From Plasmopara viticola (taxonomy: Eukaryota; Oomycota; Peronosporomycetes; Peronosporales; Peronosporaceae): 64,000 nucleotides of DNA. The translations under genes were made by a program, and so were the position numbers. Each line of letters starts with the position of its first letter. The stretch's first letter is position 1. A model generated the notes under the pieces. It was not told the DNA's origin, made no database searches, and saw nothing but the letters and a program-made list of their open reading frames with translations. Positions 23,290 to 35,044 of this stretch are shown here, piece by piece. The DNA lies in contig MBPM02000029.1 of the NCBI GenBank assembly GCA_001695595.3, positions 725,501 through 789,500 on the forward strand. Reading direction: 5' to 3'.

Positions 23290-23363
23290 GTCCGGTGTGG
23301 GGCTCGAACCTGCAACACACACCGTAAGGGTTAGAAGCATAGTCCACTACCACGCCACCGGGC
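23290..23363 (-). ncRNA. tRNA-Arg(UCU)-like pseudogene or SINE head, copy 2
   Basis: Second copy in the array, one base shorter (missing T in the D-arm region) and with a one-base change before the B box. Same TCT loop, A and B boxes and downstream TTTT. Confidence 0.6.
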
Positions 23364-23707
23364 AGCGCCTTGACTTCAATTTGACTGGTGTCGATTTGAA
23401 CTTATCAACTACCTGCTTATATTGTATTCGCTTCGCATGAGCGTTAGAAAAAGTCCTTCATGCAAATAAAGTGATACTATGTATAACTTGGAAGTACTAA
23501 AAAAAAGAGTTTAGAGATTGATACACTCCGGATGCAATACACACATGCATGAAGTGCTGCATGTTCTCGACTGCGCGCAACGGAAGTTTTGTTCGAACAC
23601 ATCCGTTGTCCCTATTGTCTTATTATGTGCACCTTTGGGTTGTCATGACACCAAAAAAAGTTTTGCTTGGGGCAGTCCGCCTCCCAAGTCTGGTTAAAAC
23701 GAGATTT

Positions 23708-23782
23708 GTCCGGTGTGGGGCTCGAACCTGCAGCACACACCGTAAGAGTTAGAAGCATAGTCCACTATCCACGCCACCGGGT
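23708..23782 (-). ncRNA. tRNA-Arg(UCU)-like pseudogene or SINE head, copy 3
   Basis: Third copy. A change at its first transcribed base (G to A on the minus strand) breaks the terminal acceptor pair; another lies near the anticodon stem. A and B boxes are intact. Confidence 0.58.
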
Positions 23783-24908
23783 AGCGCCTTGACTTCAGTT
23801 TGACTGGTGTCGATTTGAACTTATCAACTACCTGCTCATTTTGGATTCGCTTCGCATGCGTTAAAAAATTCCTTCAGGCAAATAAAGTGATACTATGTAT
23901 AACTTGAAAGTACTAAAAAAAAGAGTTTAGAGATTGATACACTCCGGATGCAATACACACATGCATGAAGTGCTGCATGTTCTCGACTGCGCGAAACGCA
24001 AGTTTCGTTCGAACGCATCCGTTGTCCCTATTGTTTTATTACGTGCACTTTTGGGTTGATAGAAACCCGCGCCGAAATGCTTGTGATGTCCGCCGCAATG
24101 TTTTTTAACCTCAGTTTGTCGTACATGTCTAAAGTCCACTAAAGTGATTCAAACCCAGCAAATTATGCGATAGTTTACTTGAAGGTTATCAAGTGTTAAC
24201 GACGCACTCGCGTACCGCGTTTCTTTATGTGAAGACTGTCATCTTATCAGTATTGACAGTTTCTTGGAGCGTCTGCTATGAAAATGGATGTTGGATTCTT
24301 GAACCTTCCACCTTGTATCCGTACAACACTGTAACACCTCGTAAACTCGATGTGATTTTCCTTATATACTAAATGTAAAAGCGTGATTTTTGAAGCCCCT
24401 GTTGCATGTCAATACTTTTTGCTGACCTCATCGCCATTTTACAAAGTAGCATGTCGAGAAGCTAATTGACCTGGTGGCATTTACAAGATTATTAAGATTG
24501 TAAAGCATGAAAGTATCACGTTGAATTCTATAAGATGTATTTCTTTACGTGTTGATCGGCTAAGTGATATTTGATGATCAACGAGCAGACCTACAAGCTG
24601 TTCAGTGTCGACAGCCACCGACTGCTAGATTACATAAACCATATGTTAGATCGTCCTTCTTGTGCATATTGCTGATGCTACGCAACGGGCGCGATCTCCA
24701 ACGCCTTGACTACCATATCGACTATAACGATGAATGAAGTAGATGAAGCAAGTTGATTGAGTGGTGTAGAATTTTGACCAAGTCGTTTGCAGATTGGTGC
24801 TTGTAAGCGTTGATAGCTACGAGAATCGATCAGTAATATCAGGCATTTAACAACGCGTCCCGCACGAAAAAGTCACACAATCTTTTTTTGTTAGGCCTAC
24901 ACGACTCA

Positions 24909-25178
24909 TTCAAAACACGCGATTGAGTAAGTAGTAAATGACCGAAATGTTTTTGGGCGTCAGCTGTGACGCTTGCCGACCCCTGAATTATGATAATGTC
25001 ACCTACGCTCCATTTGAGCAACTTGCTACTCGTGACATCTAAATTCAAAACACGCGATTGTGTAAGTAGTAAATGACCGAAATGTTTTTGAGCGTCAGCT
25101 GTGACGCTTGCCGACCCCTAAATTATGATAATGTCACCTACGCTCCATTTGAGCAACTTGCTACTCGCAACATTTAAA
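24909..25178. repeat. 135-bp tandem duplication
   Basis: Two adjacent copies (24909-25043 and 25044-25178), each with CAAAACACGCGATTG, CCGAAATGTTTTTG, GCGTCAGCTGTGACGCTTGC and TGAGCAACTTGCTACTCG. Only a handful of differences separate them. The copies include a hairpin-forming GCGTCAGCTGTGACGC. No gene spans them. Confidence 0.92.
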
Positions 25179-25628
25179 TTAGCAGTCGTACAGTTTTAGT
25201 CGTCTTCGTCAATCAATAATATATAAAAGTGAGATTAGCAGAACGTCGCAGCAAGAGTAGCTGCGGAACTCTTAAGCCGGTAATGTGCCTCAATTAAGAG
25301 TGAATAGCGGAAAATATCGGCTACCGGTAGTCGCTATTAAAGATTTGGCACTTATACGACCTTAGGTGCATTAAGATTACCGACTATGCTTACCCTTAAG
25401 CGGTCGGGCACGCTGTTCCTTTAATGGGATTACAGACGCGCAGAGTCTTGATGAGTTGATAAATCTTGAAATATGACAATAACCAGACGCTTGCTTTACT
25501 TTTTATTTACCACCGTAAGCTAAATTGATATAGTATTGTTGAGCTGATAAAACCAAAGCTATTCTGTTTAATTGCGACTTTGGATTTTGTGTCTATCGCT
25601 CAAAAGAATATTTTATTGTCCCTTAGCC

Positions 25629-28600
25629 TCAATGCTTGGCACTTGCTTGCTCACTAAAGTAAAGTCGATTGATTCGCAAATGATCTAAAGTATCCTTAGC
25701 AGCTGGAATGAGGCCACTAATAGAAGCCCATAAAGGCGCGACGAGGTAGTCGATAAAGTTCATTTGTAAGCGGCACCGCGTACCTTCGTCTTGCAAATTG
25801 AGCAAATGCGATGGGACGTTTAGACCTGCTTCGGCTGAGCGCGTCGCCTGCTGTGAAAACTCAGTACATACGCGCTCGACCCATTTGAGCGCTATTGGTA
25901 GTGGCCGTCCGACGGAGCTTAAATCAGCACCATGAATGATCATTGTAAGCATGAGTTGGCGACCTTCAGGTACATGATTGAACTCGTGGACCGACGTCAC
26001 ACCAGCCAACTCAGACAGCAGCTTTGTGTGGTGTTTCATGTCGGTTCCGAGAATGCTACGAACGATCATCGTACGTGCCGATGCACGAGCGTTGGCGCTT
26101 AAGTTTTGAAGTATATCGCAACCTGGTTCTGAAAAGCATCAGTGATCGGAATGAGACTCGGGACAAGTATGAACAAGAAAACGTGGACGACTTACGTCTA
26201 AGGACCGCAAACGTTGTGGCTGCATGATGGTTTTCCAATACAGAAATGTCGTTGTAGCAGAGTGCAAGTGCGGAGCTCGCATCTACTTCGAACTGGTTGT
26301 CGTTGCCCGGGTGATCGGCATCGTGTCCTAATGCTGCGATCAAAAGGCTCAGCGCCTCAAGTTCTTTTATCACCGAAAGGACTTCAGGCGATCGCATGAG
26401 GGCGTACGAGGCTAATGCCACATCAAAGCCATGGTAGAAACTGTGGTAAGGCACATCGCGGTATTTGCCAGCAAGCTCCCCAATAAACGTTCGAAGGGTG
26501 ACGCCTTCGATACGAAATGTCCTGATGAGCACGAGTCCTTCGAAAAGTTGATATGCGTAGTTTTCCAGCTCGGAATTGACTTTGTCAACGGATTGAAATG
26601 GTCGTGTAGTATTTCATTCAGGTCACCAAATCCTTCCTGCCCCATCGTCATACGATGCCATCGCGTAATGAGCGAGTGCGTGCGTGCAACTGATGCTTTG
26701 TGGCTTCGCATACGTGGACGGCGAACAGTCTGGTGACTTCCCTTTTGAAAAAAACTACTGTCGTCCGCCATGCCTCGTGCATACTGCTCGAATCGTACCG
26801 TTGCTCTGCGCTTTAATGAAATAAAGCGACCAAGCGCCCAACACGTATACGCAAAAGTGCTCCATTTGTTCTGCGCGATAATAGCCCTGGCCTCATCAAA
26901 GCCACTCGAGTCCAGCAGAGAGTGGACGCTTGCCACTGCGTGTTTGCCATCGATATCGATTTCCATAATTTCAGTCCCAGCAAAGTTCTTATTGTCATTT
27001 TTTTCGATGTTCACTGACCAACCCCCTCGTCATGAGTATGTCTTGACCAGTACGAGTTGCCCAGTAATCAGCCTTCACCTTGGCAAAAATGATCAGCGAA
27101 GAGTTCATGTGCAGTGCGTGGACCACTAGTCGCAAGTAATTCGCCATTACCTCGTCATCGTAGGATGCGACGACGGAACTTACCATAGGGTGCGGTTTAA
27201 AGTTGACAGCTTGCAATACGCCGACCGTCTCACCAGCATGGTCCAAGATGGGCTGGGTAATGAGTGACTCGGTTTTAAAGCCAGATTTCGCGTCAATGGA
27301 CTGATCAAAGCGTGGATCTTCGTACGGCCGGTGAATCGTTAGTGGCTCCTTCGTCATGGCTACGTGGCCAGCGATTCCACGTCCGTACGGAATTCTAAGC
27401 CCATTAATGCTACTTCGAGAGCTAAGACTCCAAAGCTCTTGCTTAACCGTGTCCGATACGTATAGCGTTACGTGAGCTGTCTGAAACACCACACTTCCAA
27501 GGTCACATATTAACGACACAAGACTCGACGGGTCGCGTACCGAGTCCACTAGCAAATGAGAGCGACACAATGCCATGAATTGTTGTGTTTGTCGCGTGGA
27601 TGCTATAAGATCATCGGCTTGCTGCTTGGCAGACAAAGTTGACGAAATCGCTGCCACGATCGGCTGAAGCTGCTTTTCAAGTGTCGATGCAGTTTCATTG
27701 AATGCACATAGCGACCCGGTCGAGTTGGACACGAGACAAAAAATACCGCACGGCGTTACTGCTTGTCGAAAAGTAGGCACGGGCAAGAAGATTAGCGAGT
27801 GCTTGCCGCTGGTTTCTAATTGCAGAGCTGCATTCAAGTCGACATTGTCACTTAGGTCCAAGGATGTGTGCGTGCGCACACATTCGACCACGTTTGATAC
27901 AATTTTGCTGGACTCGACCACTGCGCAAAACCGTTGTCGTTGGTTTGATTCAAAGCCCATTCCGTGAGAAGCAAGTATTTTACACTCGAATTTGTCAGAA
28001 AGCAACTCAACGAGACCAAGTCCCAATAAGCTCGGTACTGCAGTCATAATCTGCGCACCTAATAGCTTGATTTGGCGTGAAGGAACCCATTTGGCTTCTG
28101 CACTTGTAAAAGGCTCGGCTTCTTCTGTAATGGGTCCAATGTTTTCATTGCTTGCACCGTCTTGCGTCGCTACCAAAGTCTGATCGGGAGGATCTACTGT
28201 ATGCCATAACATTTCTTGCACGACCGAATGAGTACAACTTTGTCGAGCGAGTGCTCGTCGCAATTCGAATGGATACACGATGTTCTCGACTGCAATGAGT
28301 GCTGCGTGCATTAATTTGTTCGAGAATGTCAATCCTTCGTAAATGCTTCTCGCTTCCATCACAAACCGCGGTCGCCCACATTCGTCAGGCAGTACACCGG
28401 CCAGTACACTCAAGGTTGTCAAGCCCAGGACTGAATCAACATCGCACGTTATTTCATACGTCCCCAGATTTTGAAGACAAGCAACGTACGTAGCAACTGG
28501 CTCTGTACTACATCTAGATGCCTCGTCGTTGTTGACATCAAACTGCTCGACGAGCTCACGCAATGCAAATGTCGCTAATGGTGTCTGAAAACCTACAATT

Positions 28601-29159
28601 CCAGGTCCGGAGCTAGAGCAAGCTACAACCTTCACGACTGGCACTTTTGCGCTCGAAAGCGAATATAAAACACTGCTGTGGCATCCAGAGCTGTGGCGGT
28701 GGCACAAAGCAGCGAGGTCAGTGTTTTCTGCAGAGACTGCTCCGACTGGACTGCGTCACGCGTTTTGAAAGCCGTCAGTGTTTTGTAGAATTGCAGCTTG
28801 CGGTCCACGTCTCGAAATTTGTCCAGATTTTCCAAAATGGTGCTGCCAGCTTCCATCACAGTCGAGTCCCAAGACACCTTACCAGACGTTGCACTGATCG
28901 TAAGTGTGTGCGTGTCAGCGGTTGATCTTTCAGACGGCGGTATAAGCGGTTCCAAATGAAAGCGACTGTTGTGTAGCTGCGTATTCCTCTTCGAGTATGG
29001 TTTATTACTCTTCCATTTCGGTGGCATTGGCATGATATTCATCACATTGTCGCCTGACCCAGAGATTAGAGGTAGCAAGGATGTAGATCCAGTGCCATTT
29101 GCCGCGTCGGGACTTATATGCTGGGGTGGGCCAGTTTCCAAGCAATGCAAGCGAGACAT
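25629..29159 (-). CDS. Class I cyclic-nucleotide phosphodiesterase with GAF domains (frame-disrupted)
   Basis: Hydrolyses 3',5'-cyclic nucleotides; GAF domains commonly bind cyclic nucleotides and regulate such enzymes. ATG at 29159, stop at 25629, one inferred intron (26129-26195, GTAAGT..CAG) that rejoins the catalytic domain in frame; product about 1150 residues. The order is a low-complexity N-terminus, a GAF-like region starting near 28700, a clear GAF at about 27590-27200 (IPYGRGIAGHVAMTKEPL), a linker, and a PDEase_I domain at about 26490-25700. The catalytic domain has YHSFYHGFDV, AALGHDADHPGNDN, YNDISVLENHH, a GTDMKHH strand and IIHGADLSS, carrying the metal-binding His and Asp set. 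Frame changes occur near 28668, 27000 (an A7 run) and 26597, with protein similarity continuing across each. So it is either an intact gene with sequence errors or a very young pseudogene. Substrate preference cannot be read. Confidence 0.88.
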
Positions 29160-29899
29160 TGTCGACGAATACTGTGCGACTCACTGCACTGGGTAGCTTA
29201 AGGAACTACAACCACCTCAACGAGCGTGTCGCTGCAACAAAGCGAAAGCAAACTATGTTGTTTACGCAACTAGCAAAGAGTTTCAAGTCTTGTTCCAATT
29301 ACGGAGAGTATATTTTTTAATTCTGCAAAACGACTAAATACTCAACATCCGCATCTTATGCTGAACGCGATAGCTTATTCAGTCTGTGGCTATAGCTCAT
29401 AGCTTGTAACATTGACAAATACTTGACACACACGCGAGCTTTGGCCGGCTTTATCTCATTTTATGGCATCAATGTAGTCCACCCCGTGATCAGCGTTACG
29501 AAATAACGGAAAAACTACCCGCGTCCTTGTACCAAAGTAGTCATAGGTAGCACATCACGCCGGCAGTTTTTTTCCTGACCGCAATTTACCACCAAAAACA
29601 TTTCTGGCACCTTATTTCGGGTCAGGTAGTCGAGAGGTCGCGAGCACCTCAGAGCGAAAGCAACGTCTTTCACTCCTCACTGGGATGGTCCCAAACACTG
29701 CAATCTCAAGTTTAGATAATCACCGAACAATTAATATTGTTCTCGTGAAGAAAATTAGAGGCTATGTATACAAATGCCCGATAACATGCTATGTAAGTGT
29801 GCCAGCTCAACTCGTCGATCAAATCAAAGCGTATATTCCTTTTTACCGAATCTATAAGCAGAATCAGACCCTTGAAAGAGGTAGCTTTGTTAATTAATA
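29160..29899. other. Phosphodiesterase upstream region and left flank of the Polinton
   Basis: About 740 bases holding the presumed phosphodiesterase promoter. No gene or repeat recognised. The left terminal inverted repeat of the Polinton, if it survives, should lie here, but I could not identify one. Confidence 0.4.
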
Positions 29900-30475
29900 A
29901 CCAATCACGGTAGTCAGATCGTTAAGATTAGGGATTCTAAAGACTTTCACTACCATGATAAGATCTCGCTTGCTGATATCCTTGAGGATTTCAACACACT
30001 CAGAATTGAACTCGAGTGATTTATCTATTGCGAAGTGTGAATGAGCTATAAGTATAGTGCTTAAGAGATGATGTCGACCTCTGATGAAGAGACCACTAAA
30101 GTTGTTTTTCTGAAGTAGCTCATCGGCTCCAAAAAATTGTCGATGAGAACCAATTTATTTTTTAACTATTTATTGGCGTCTGCCTAACCCTATCGAGATT
30201 TGGTTGTCATCGTAGAATGTGTTAAAGCCCTTCAAATTTTGCTTCAGACAGTCGTAGATGAGCTGATTATGATTACGTGCTATCACGTGCAAATGGGTGT
30301 TTAAGAATGAACATGGCCAAGTTGGTTTTCCCTGAGTAGCTCGGTCCGAGTACTAACATTCTGAATTGACACTTTATTGTCTGATTTGGAAATTGTTTTG
30401 ACTGAAGTTCCGCGATACTTCTTAGGTATAGCATCATCATAGTTTGGGATGGTAAATGAGTCTGAAGTACCGCTC
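29900..30475 (-). pseudogene. A32-like packaging ATPase remnant
   Basis: FtsK/HerA-type ATPase that pumps DNA into capsids in Polintons and nucleocytoplasmic viruses. On the minus strand: an N-terminal stretch from an ATG near 30475; Walker A MLVLGPSYSGKTNLA at about 30320-30360; an ARNHNQLIYDCL segment; Walker B LVLIDNF near 30126-30156; and a FIRGRHHLLSTILIAHSHF stretch near 30040-30090, the sensor region typical of A32-type ATPases. At least two frame changes and a stop separate these motifs, so no intact protein is encoded. Confidence 0.82.
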
Positions 30476-31559
30476 ATGATTGTCTATTTAACCGCTCGAT
30501 CTGTATAGCTTGAGACAAAAACAACTATGAGTTCAGGTTTCTCTCATCACCAGCCAATTTTTACATCACGTATCTATAAACCACCATTCTATTAAACATT
30601 AGATGCCGATGGATGTTTTACCCAAGAGTATGCGCAGACGCTTTGCCTCGATAAGAACGATTATCGCCTGTTTTACATAACAGTAATTGCCCAGGGAACA
30701 GCAATGCAAATTTTAGCCGTCGTTTCAGGGTCAAAAACGATCTTAGCGGAATTAGGGCCTTATCTTGTAGCAGCCTGACTGTGATTGATGTCACTGTATT
30801 ATCTGTTCCCTCGAACGTGGTCAGTATCATGTCTGGAACAGCCGCTACCAACAGAGCACCCGCTTTAGGAGTATCCTACCACAACTTTGATCACTCGTAT
30901 GCTACAGTCGGCAAAGCAAACGAAAAATTGCATCCTTAGGTTCTGTTTCGGGGCTCACAATCGCTGGCACTCGGGTACTTACTGGAGCATTGCAAATCAT
31001 AATCAGCCTATCATCTATGTCAGCGATTGAGCTGTCCGAAATTAGAATTTTATAACTCAACTACTTCATTTTGTGACATTTTCGATCGTTTGGCATTTAT
31101 TGGAATCTCTTATGGAGGAGTGGTTGGTCGAAAGGCTCTTGTGGTAGATATTTATAAAGATTATGCACTCTTGATGCTCATATTTCGAATGTTTGATAAA
31201 GGTTAGCGAGACGCTCGGCGACTTCGAATTGATCAGAACTAGCGAGACTGATGCAATCAAAAGCTCAAGGCATATTTAAGATATCGGTAGTATTATTTGT
31301 ACCGGAACAATGAACGCATTTGCTGGGCATCAAGAATGGTGTCGCTTTCGTCGATGCAGTTCAAAGAAATCAGCAGCAACTCTCTTAGGATCTGGTGATA
31401 ATACGTGCTCTGGTAGTCTGAAAGAGCTTTGAGATTACGGAGATCAAGCGAATATATCAAGCGTAGGAAATTCAACAGAGTCAGGCATTAATTTATATGA
31501 ATTTTCCTTTATTAATTGATCTGGAGCGGATTATTTGGATAGCAGCTATACAAGGATGC
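30476..31559 (-). other. Unassigned Polinton segment
   Basis: Short minus-strand open pieces at 30618-30851, 31066-31260 and 31293-31475 sit between the ATPase and fibre-like modules. Capsid or protease genes are common in this part of Polintons, but no diagnostic motif was found. Confidence 0.3.
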
Positions 31560-32295
31560 TTACATTTAACGAATCGAATGTTTCACCTGCTACTGTCTTA
31601 AAATTGAAATCAATGATGGTACTAATGAAACATCGTTGAAAGCTATTTGGAGTGGACATTGTACATCTAATGACCTAAGATTCGGTAGCAATCAGACACT
31701 TTAACGAACACTAGACATCTCGGTTATCTACTGTCACCCCATCAGCCCCCATCCGTGTCTCTAACATTGTAAGTTATACATGAAATTGTGCAGGCAATGT
31801 AGGAATAGCAGTGTATCGATTAAACCTGACTCTGGGTGAGAGAAACTGCTACTGGAACAACAACCACACATATAAATGCATGCGGTAATTTAAAAAAATA
31901 TTAGTTGCGAAGCGATGATTAATCTAATCGGCGTTTAAAGCACGCTTTTTAAAAAATTGTCTATTACCCGCGTTGCATGTCTTGACAAAACCTTAAATGT
32001 GAAATCGTATAGATGAAGACCACACCAATTGAATCGGGTCTGATCGCTCAGAATGTTATAGATCAAGGAATCATAGATTTAGTCGCTCGGATTCCTGATA
32101 ATGATACAGATCTTGAGCAAAGTCCAGATCCATGGCTAGAATCTAAGGGGGGAAAGCTTCATGTAAAATGTTCATTTTTAGCTGCGTATAACGTGAAAAT
32201 GATCCAGGAACTGATGCAAAGAATAAAATTGCTCGAAGTTCGTGCGATAATTTCTACAAGGGGCATGGCCCCTACACACTCGATTAGGTTTTGAA
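31560..32295 (+). pseudogene. Tail-fibre / S74-chaperone-like remnant
   Basis: Plus-strand pieces resemble the end of viral fibre proteins that finish in an intramolecular-chaperone (Peptidase S74-like) domain. Near 31790 is AGNVGI, a motif frequent before such domains. From 32013 an open piece of 93 codons has IESGLIAQNV, PDPWLESKGGKLHVKCSFLA and YNVKMIQELMQRIKLLE, which match the chaperone core and the closing helical segment. Stops and frame changes separate the parts. It is on the opposite strand to the ATPase and polymerase. The family assignment is by pattern only. Confidence 0.55.
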
Positions 32296-35044
32296 AGATT
32301 CGCTTTGGTAGTGTATAGCCTAATCATGGGTTGCGGCTCGAGTGAAGAGCTCAAAACCAGTCAAACTACTAATGATTCTAGCCGAATCGTGGGATCAACG
32401 ATGTATCAAGCTAACAAAATGACTGCTCTTGGTGATAGAATGTTCTTACCAACCCAAAAACTGATGGCGAGTCTGCCATACTTGAAGTTAGTATCAGCAA
32501 CAAAAGTACCAGCATTTATCGAGGATATAAAAATTGACATCCTGCGAATTTGTATTGCCCTATTAGATGGGTTAAGCAGACTCGTTCGCGTGCCTTAAGT
32601 CTCTGAGCTCCATACAGACAGCAACTGTCTTCACAATCTTTTTGAGCTCTTTTCTTGGGTTGGTGAGCCCATATACGACCACCCTCAGTATTCGCTGATG
32701 CAGCGACCTTCCTGGTTTACTTATCGAGATCAGTTGCCTATGCATCGGCCTGGGGTTTTCTGAAAGCGGTCATGAACGATTAAATTCTTGAAAGCTTCGA
32801 GTTCAGCGACGTCGTTATCAGCGTTAACGCTATAGCTACCAATTTAGCTGAAAATTATGCGGGGGTCAAAGAATAATATGATGTTAGTAGTAGTCTATTA
32901 TAATTATTCCGAAGTCTTTATCATCGATTGGACGATTACTGTACAAATCTAGCGTGAGCGACTAGAGCTGCTGGATGACACTCGAGTTATCATTCCCTTA
33001 CTTTAACTTGTCATGCTCAGCGCAAAGGTTCTCTAATGGATCCGTAAGTTAATCGTGAAAATTTTGCTGAAGATGATAACATTTACTTATCTTCGATGCT
33101 GATCTTATCATACGTTGGTTAATCACACACGTTTTGATCATACCTTGAAGATTATCACTGATCTGACACTTCTGTCCGCACTTTTGACCTGACACTTCGT
33201 TCCGCACTTTTGACGATTCGGCTGTACAACTACAAGTGAGATCTGTATTACAGACGTACTTCCTACCGAGTTGTCGGTAAACGTTAGCACTTGGAGTAGC
33301 AAAGCCTTAAACCTCATTAAGACTAGAGGTTTTCTCACACCTGACAGCACCTTCCAGTAGAGCCACGCCAGCACCTCTCAAATCACAACCTTTGAGACCC
33401 TATTTGCTATCAACGATATCTACATTGACAGCATTGCTATATCTTTTAACCTTAGCTTTGAATACAGCTTTTGTTGCTTTAATAGCTAAAGTCGCTACCT
33501 TCAGGGCTGATCGTGCCATTTTTGAGTCATTTCAATATTCCATTGGCTGGATAAAATGCCTCATATTTCCTATGAAGCCTTTGTAAACATTCACATCTAT
33601 ATGGAACAATACTCTGTCGTCTAATACAACGAGCATAGCTTAGTATTGCATTGTTCACTATTTTAAGTTTAACATCGAGATTTTCACAAGTTTGCTTTCC
33701 CTTTTCCTTCTCCCTACCTACTTCTACACCTTCTTCGTCATATGATAAGAATCGTTACTTAACATTCTTGAAACCTCTATACAAATCTTCAAATTCATCA
33801 AGTATCGATAGAATTGTATCCATCCAACGGAACTATTTCATTAGCCCCTTCCAAGCTTCATCAGACACTTGCTTGTGCATTTCATTTCTGATATTTATTG
33901 AACTGGAATAAGATGCTTGTTCTAATGTAAGACTTCTTCCACCATTTTCAGTTTTGCAACAGGTTTTACTCGAAAAGGTATTTAGATATTCTTATAGTGG
34001 AGTTGCGTGTAGGAATCATTTAAGATTTTTTTTAGCATCCTTGTCCGCGTCGGTCAGGTCTTGATAAATGTCTTCATCAACACACCCAATAGACCTTGTC
34101 GAGCTTCACAATCACCTTCAGTGAAATTATTAGCATCTACTTCGTCATCTTCCTTACCGATAGACGCCAACTCAAGACTCCTCGCACTAACCTTACTATT
34201 AAATAATTAACATGCAAGTTAACAATAGACTCTATTACTGATAGCTGGCTTTGGACGATTACTTTCCTTACCAGATACACTATTTGATATCCCATCAAAG
34301 TTTGATTATTCGAGCATTTCCTTTTTTATTGACTGTTCAAAAAATGTTAGTTTTGTTATCAGACTGGTTAGTCGGCGAATAAGTTGAATTGCCGAATTTA
34401 ACTTGGTCAAATCTCTGTTTACTTTGATTACAGTCATCAAAAGAAGGAGCGTTTTCTCCAATACGCTGCTATACTTGATACGATACCATTTTATCCATTT
34501 TACTTATCATATTACGTTCTCGTTTCTCGCTGATAAATCGATCATCATATGTTATTGCCAAGTCTCAATCTAATTTATGCTTGAAACTTAAACAAGCTTC
34601 TCAATTTGATGATGTTGTATGCGTTGGCATCATTTCCAATGTAATACTTCGTAAGCTGACTTTAATAAGAAGCGAGGGCATGAATACCCATTCCAGCTAG
34701 AATATAATAAGCTTCAAGTATTTCTGCAACCGCTTATTCTGATTGCTTCTCTTTTTCAACTTCATCGTTGTGACCGCCTTATCTTCACCAAACCCAACAT
34801 CAGTCATGGTAGGCATGCTGTTGACTTCAAAATCGACATTAAATTGAGTTGTTTGTACTTCACCATCACTTATGTTTGGCTTTGCTCGCAATTATGCATC
34901 TACCATAATGAGGCGAACATTTACTTTATAATTAGTTAAGACTCCAGGGTCTGCTTAATACCTTACATTTTTAAGTATTTTCAAGTCTTTAGTAATGCCA
35001 TTTTTAGTCAATCCAGTTGATTTCTTCGCAACAGTAGTAAAACT
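32296..35044. other. Unassigned Polinton segment
   Basis: Contains short open pieces on both strands (32305-32598 plus; 33138-33374 and 34697-34891 minus) and no recognisable domain. A 26-bp tandem doublet lies at 33163-33214. The minus strand between 34250 and 33400 reads as charged, stop-broken sequence that may be one old gene, identity unknown. Confidence 0.35.
33163..33214. repeat. 26-bp tandem doublet
   Basis: CTGACACTTCTGTCCGCACTTTTGAC at 33163-33188 is followed at once by a copy with two changes at 33189-33214. Confidence 0.85.

Larger units (their letters stand above)
22800..24060. repeat. Three-unit tandem array, period about 418 bp
   Basis: Landmarks recur at constant spacing: ATGAAGTGCTGCATGTTC at 23131, 23549 and 23965, and TCCGGTGTGGGGCTCGAACC at about 22872, 23291 and 23709. 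Units are nearly identical over their full length, differing by scattered substitutions and 1-4 bp indels. The first unit is diverged at its left end (22800-22850) and the last ends near 24050. Each unit holds a tRNA-like block on the minus strand, an A-run of eight or nine bases and an ATGCATGAAGTGC stretch. Confidence 0.9.

Noticed and set aside
22871..23782. Three functional tRNA-Arg genes
   Set aside because: Anticodon stems pair at about one of five positions and T stems at about three of five; copy 3 also loses the terminal acceptor pair. I kept them as tRNA-like elements.
22800..24060. CRISPR-like array
   Set aside because: The repeats are long (about 418 bp), contiguous and without unique spacers, in a eukaryotic genome.
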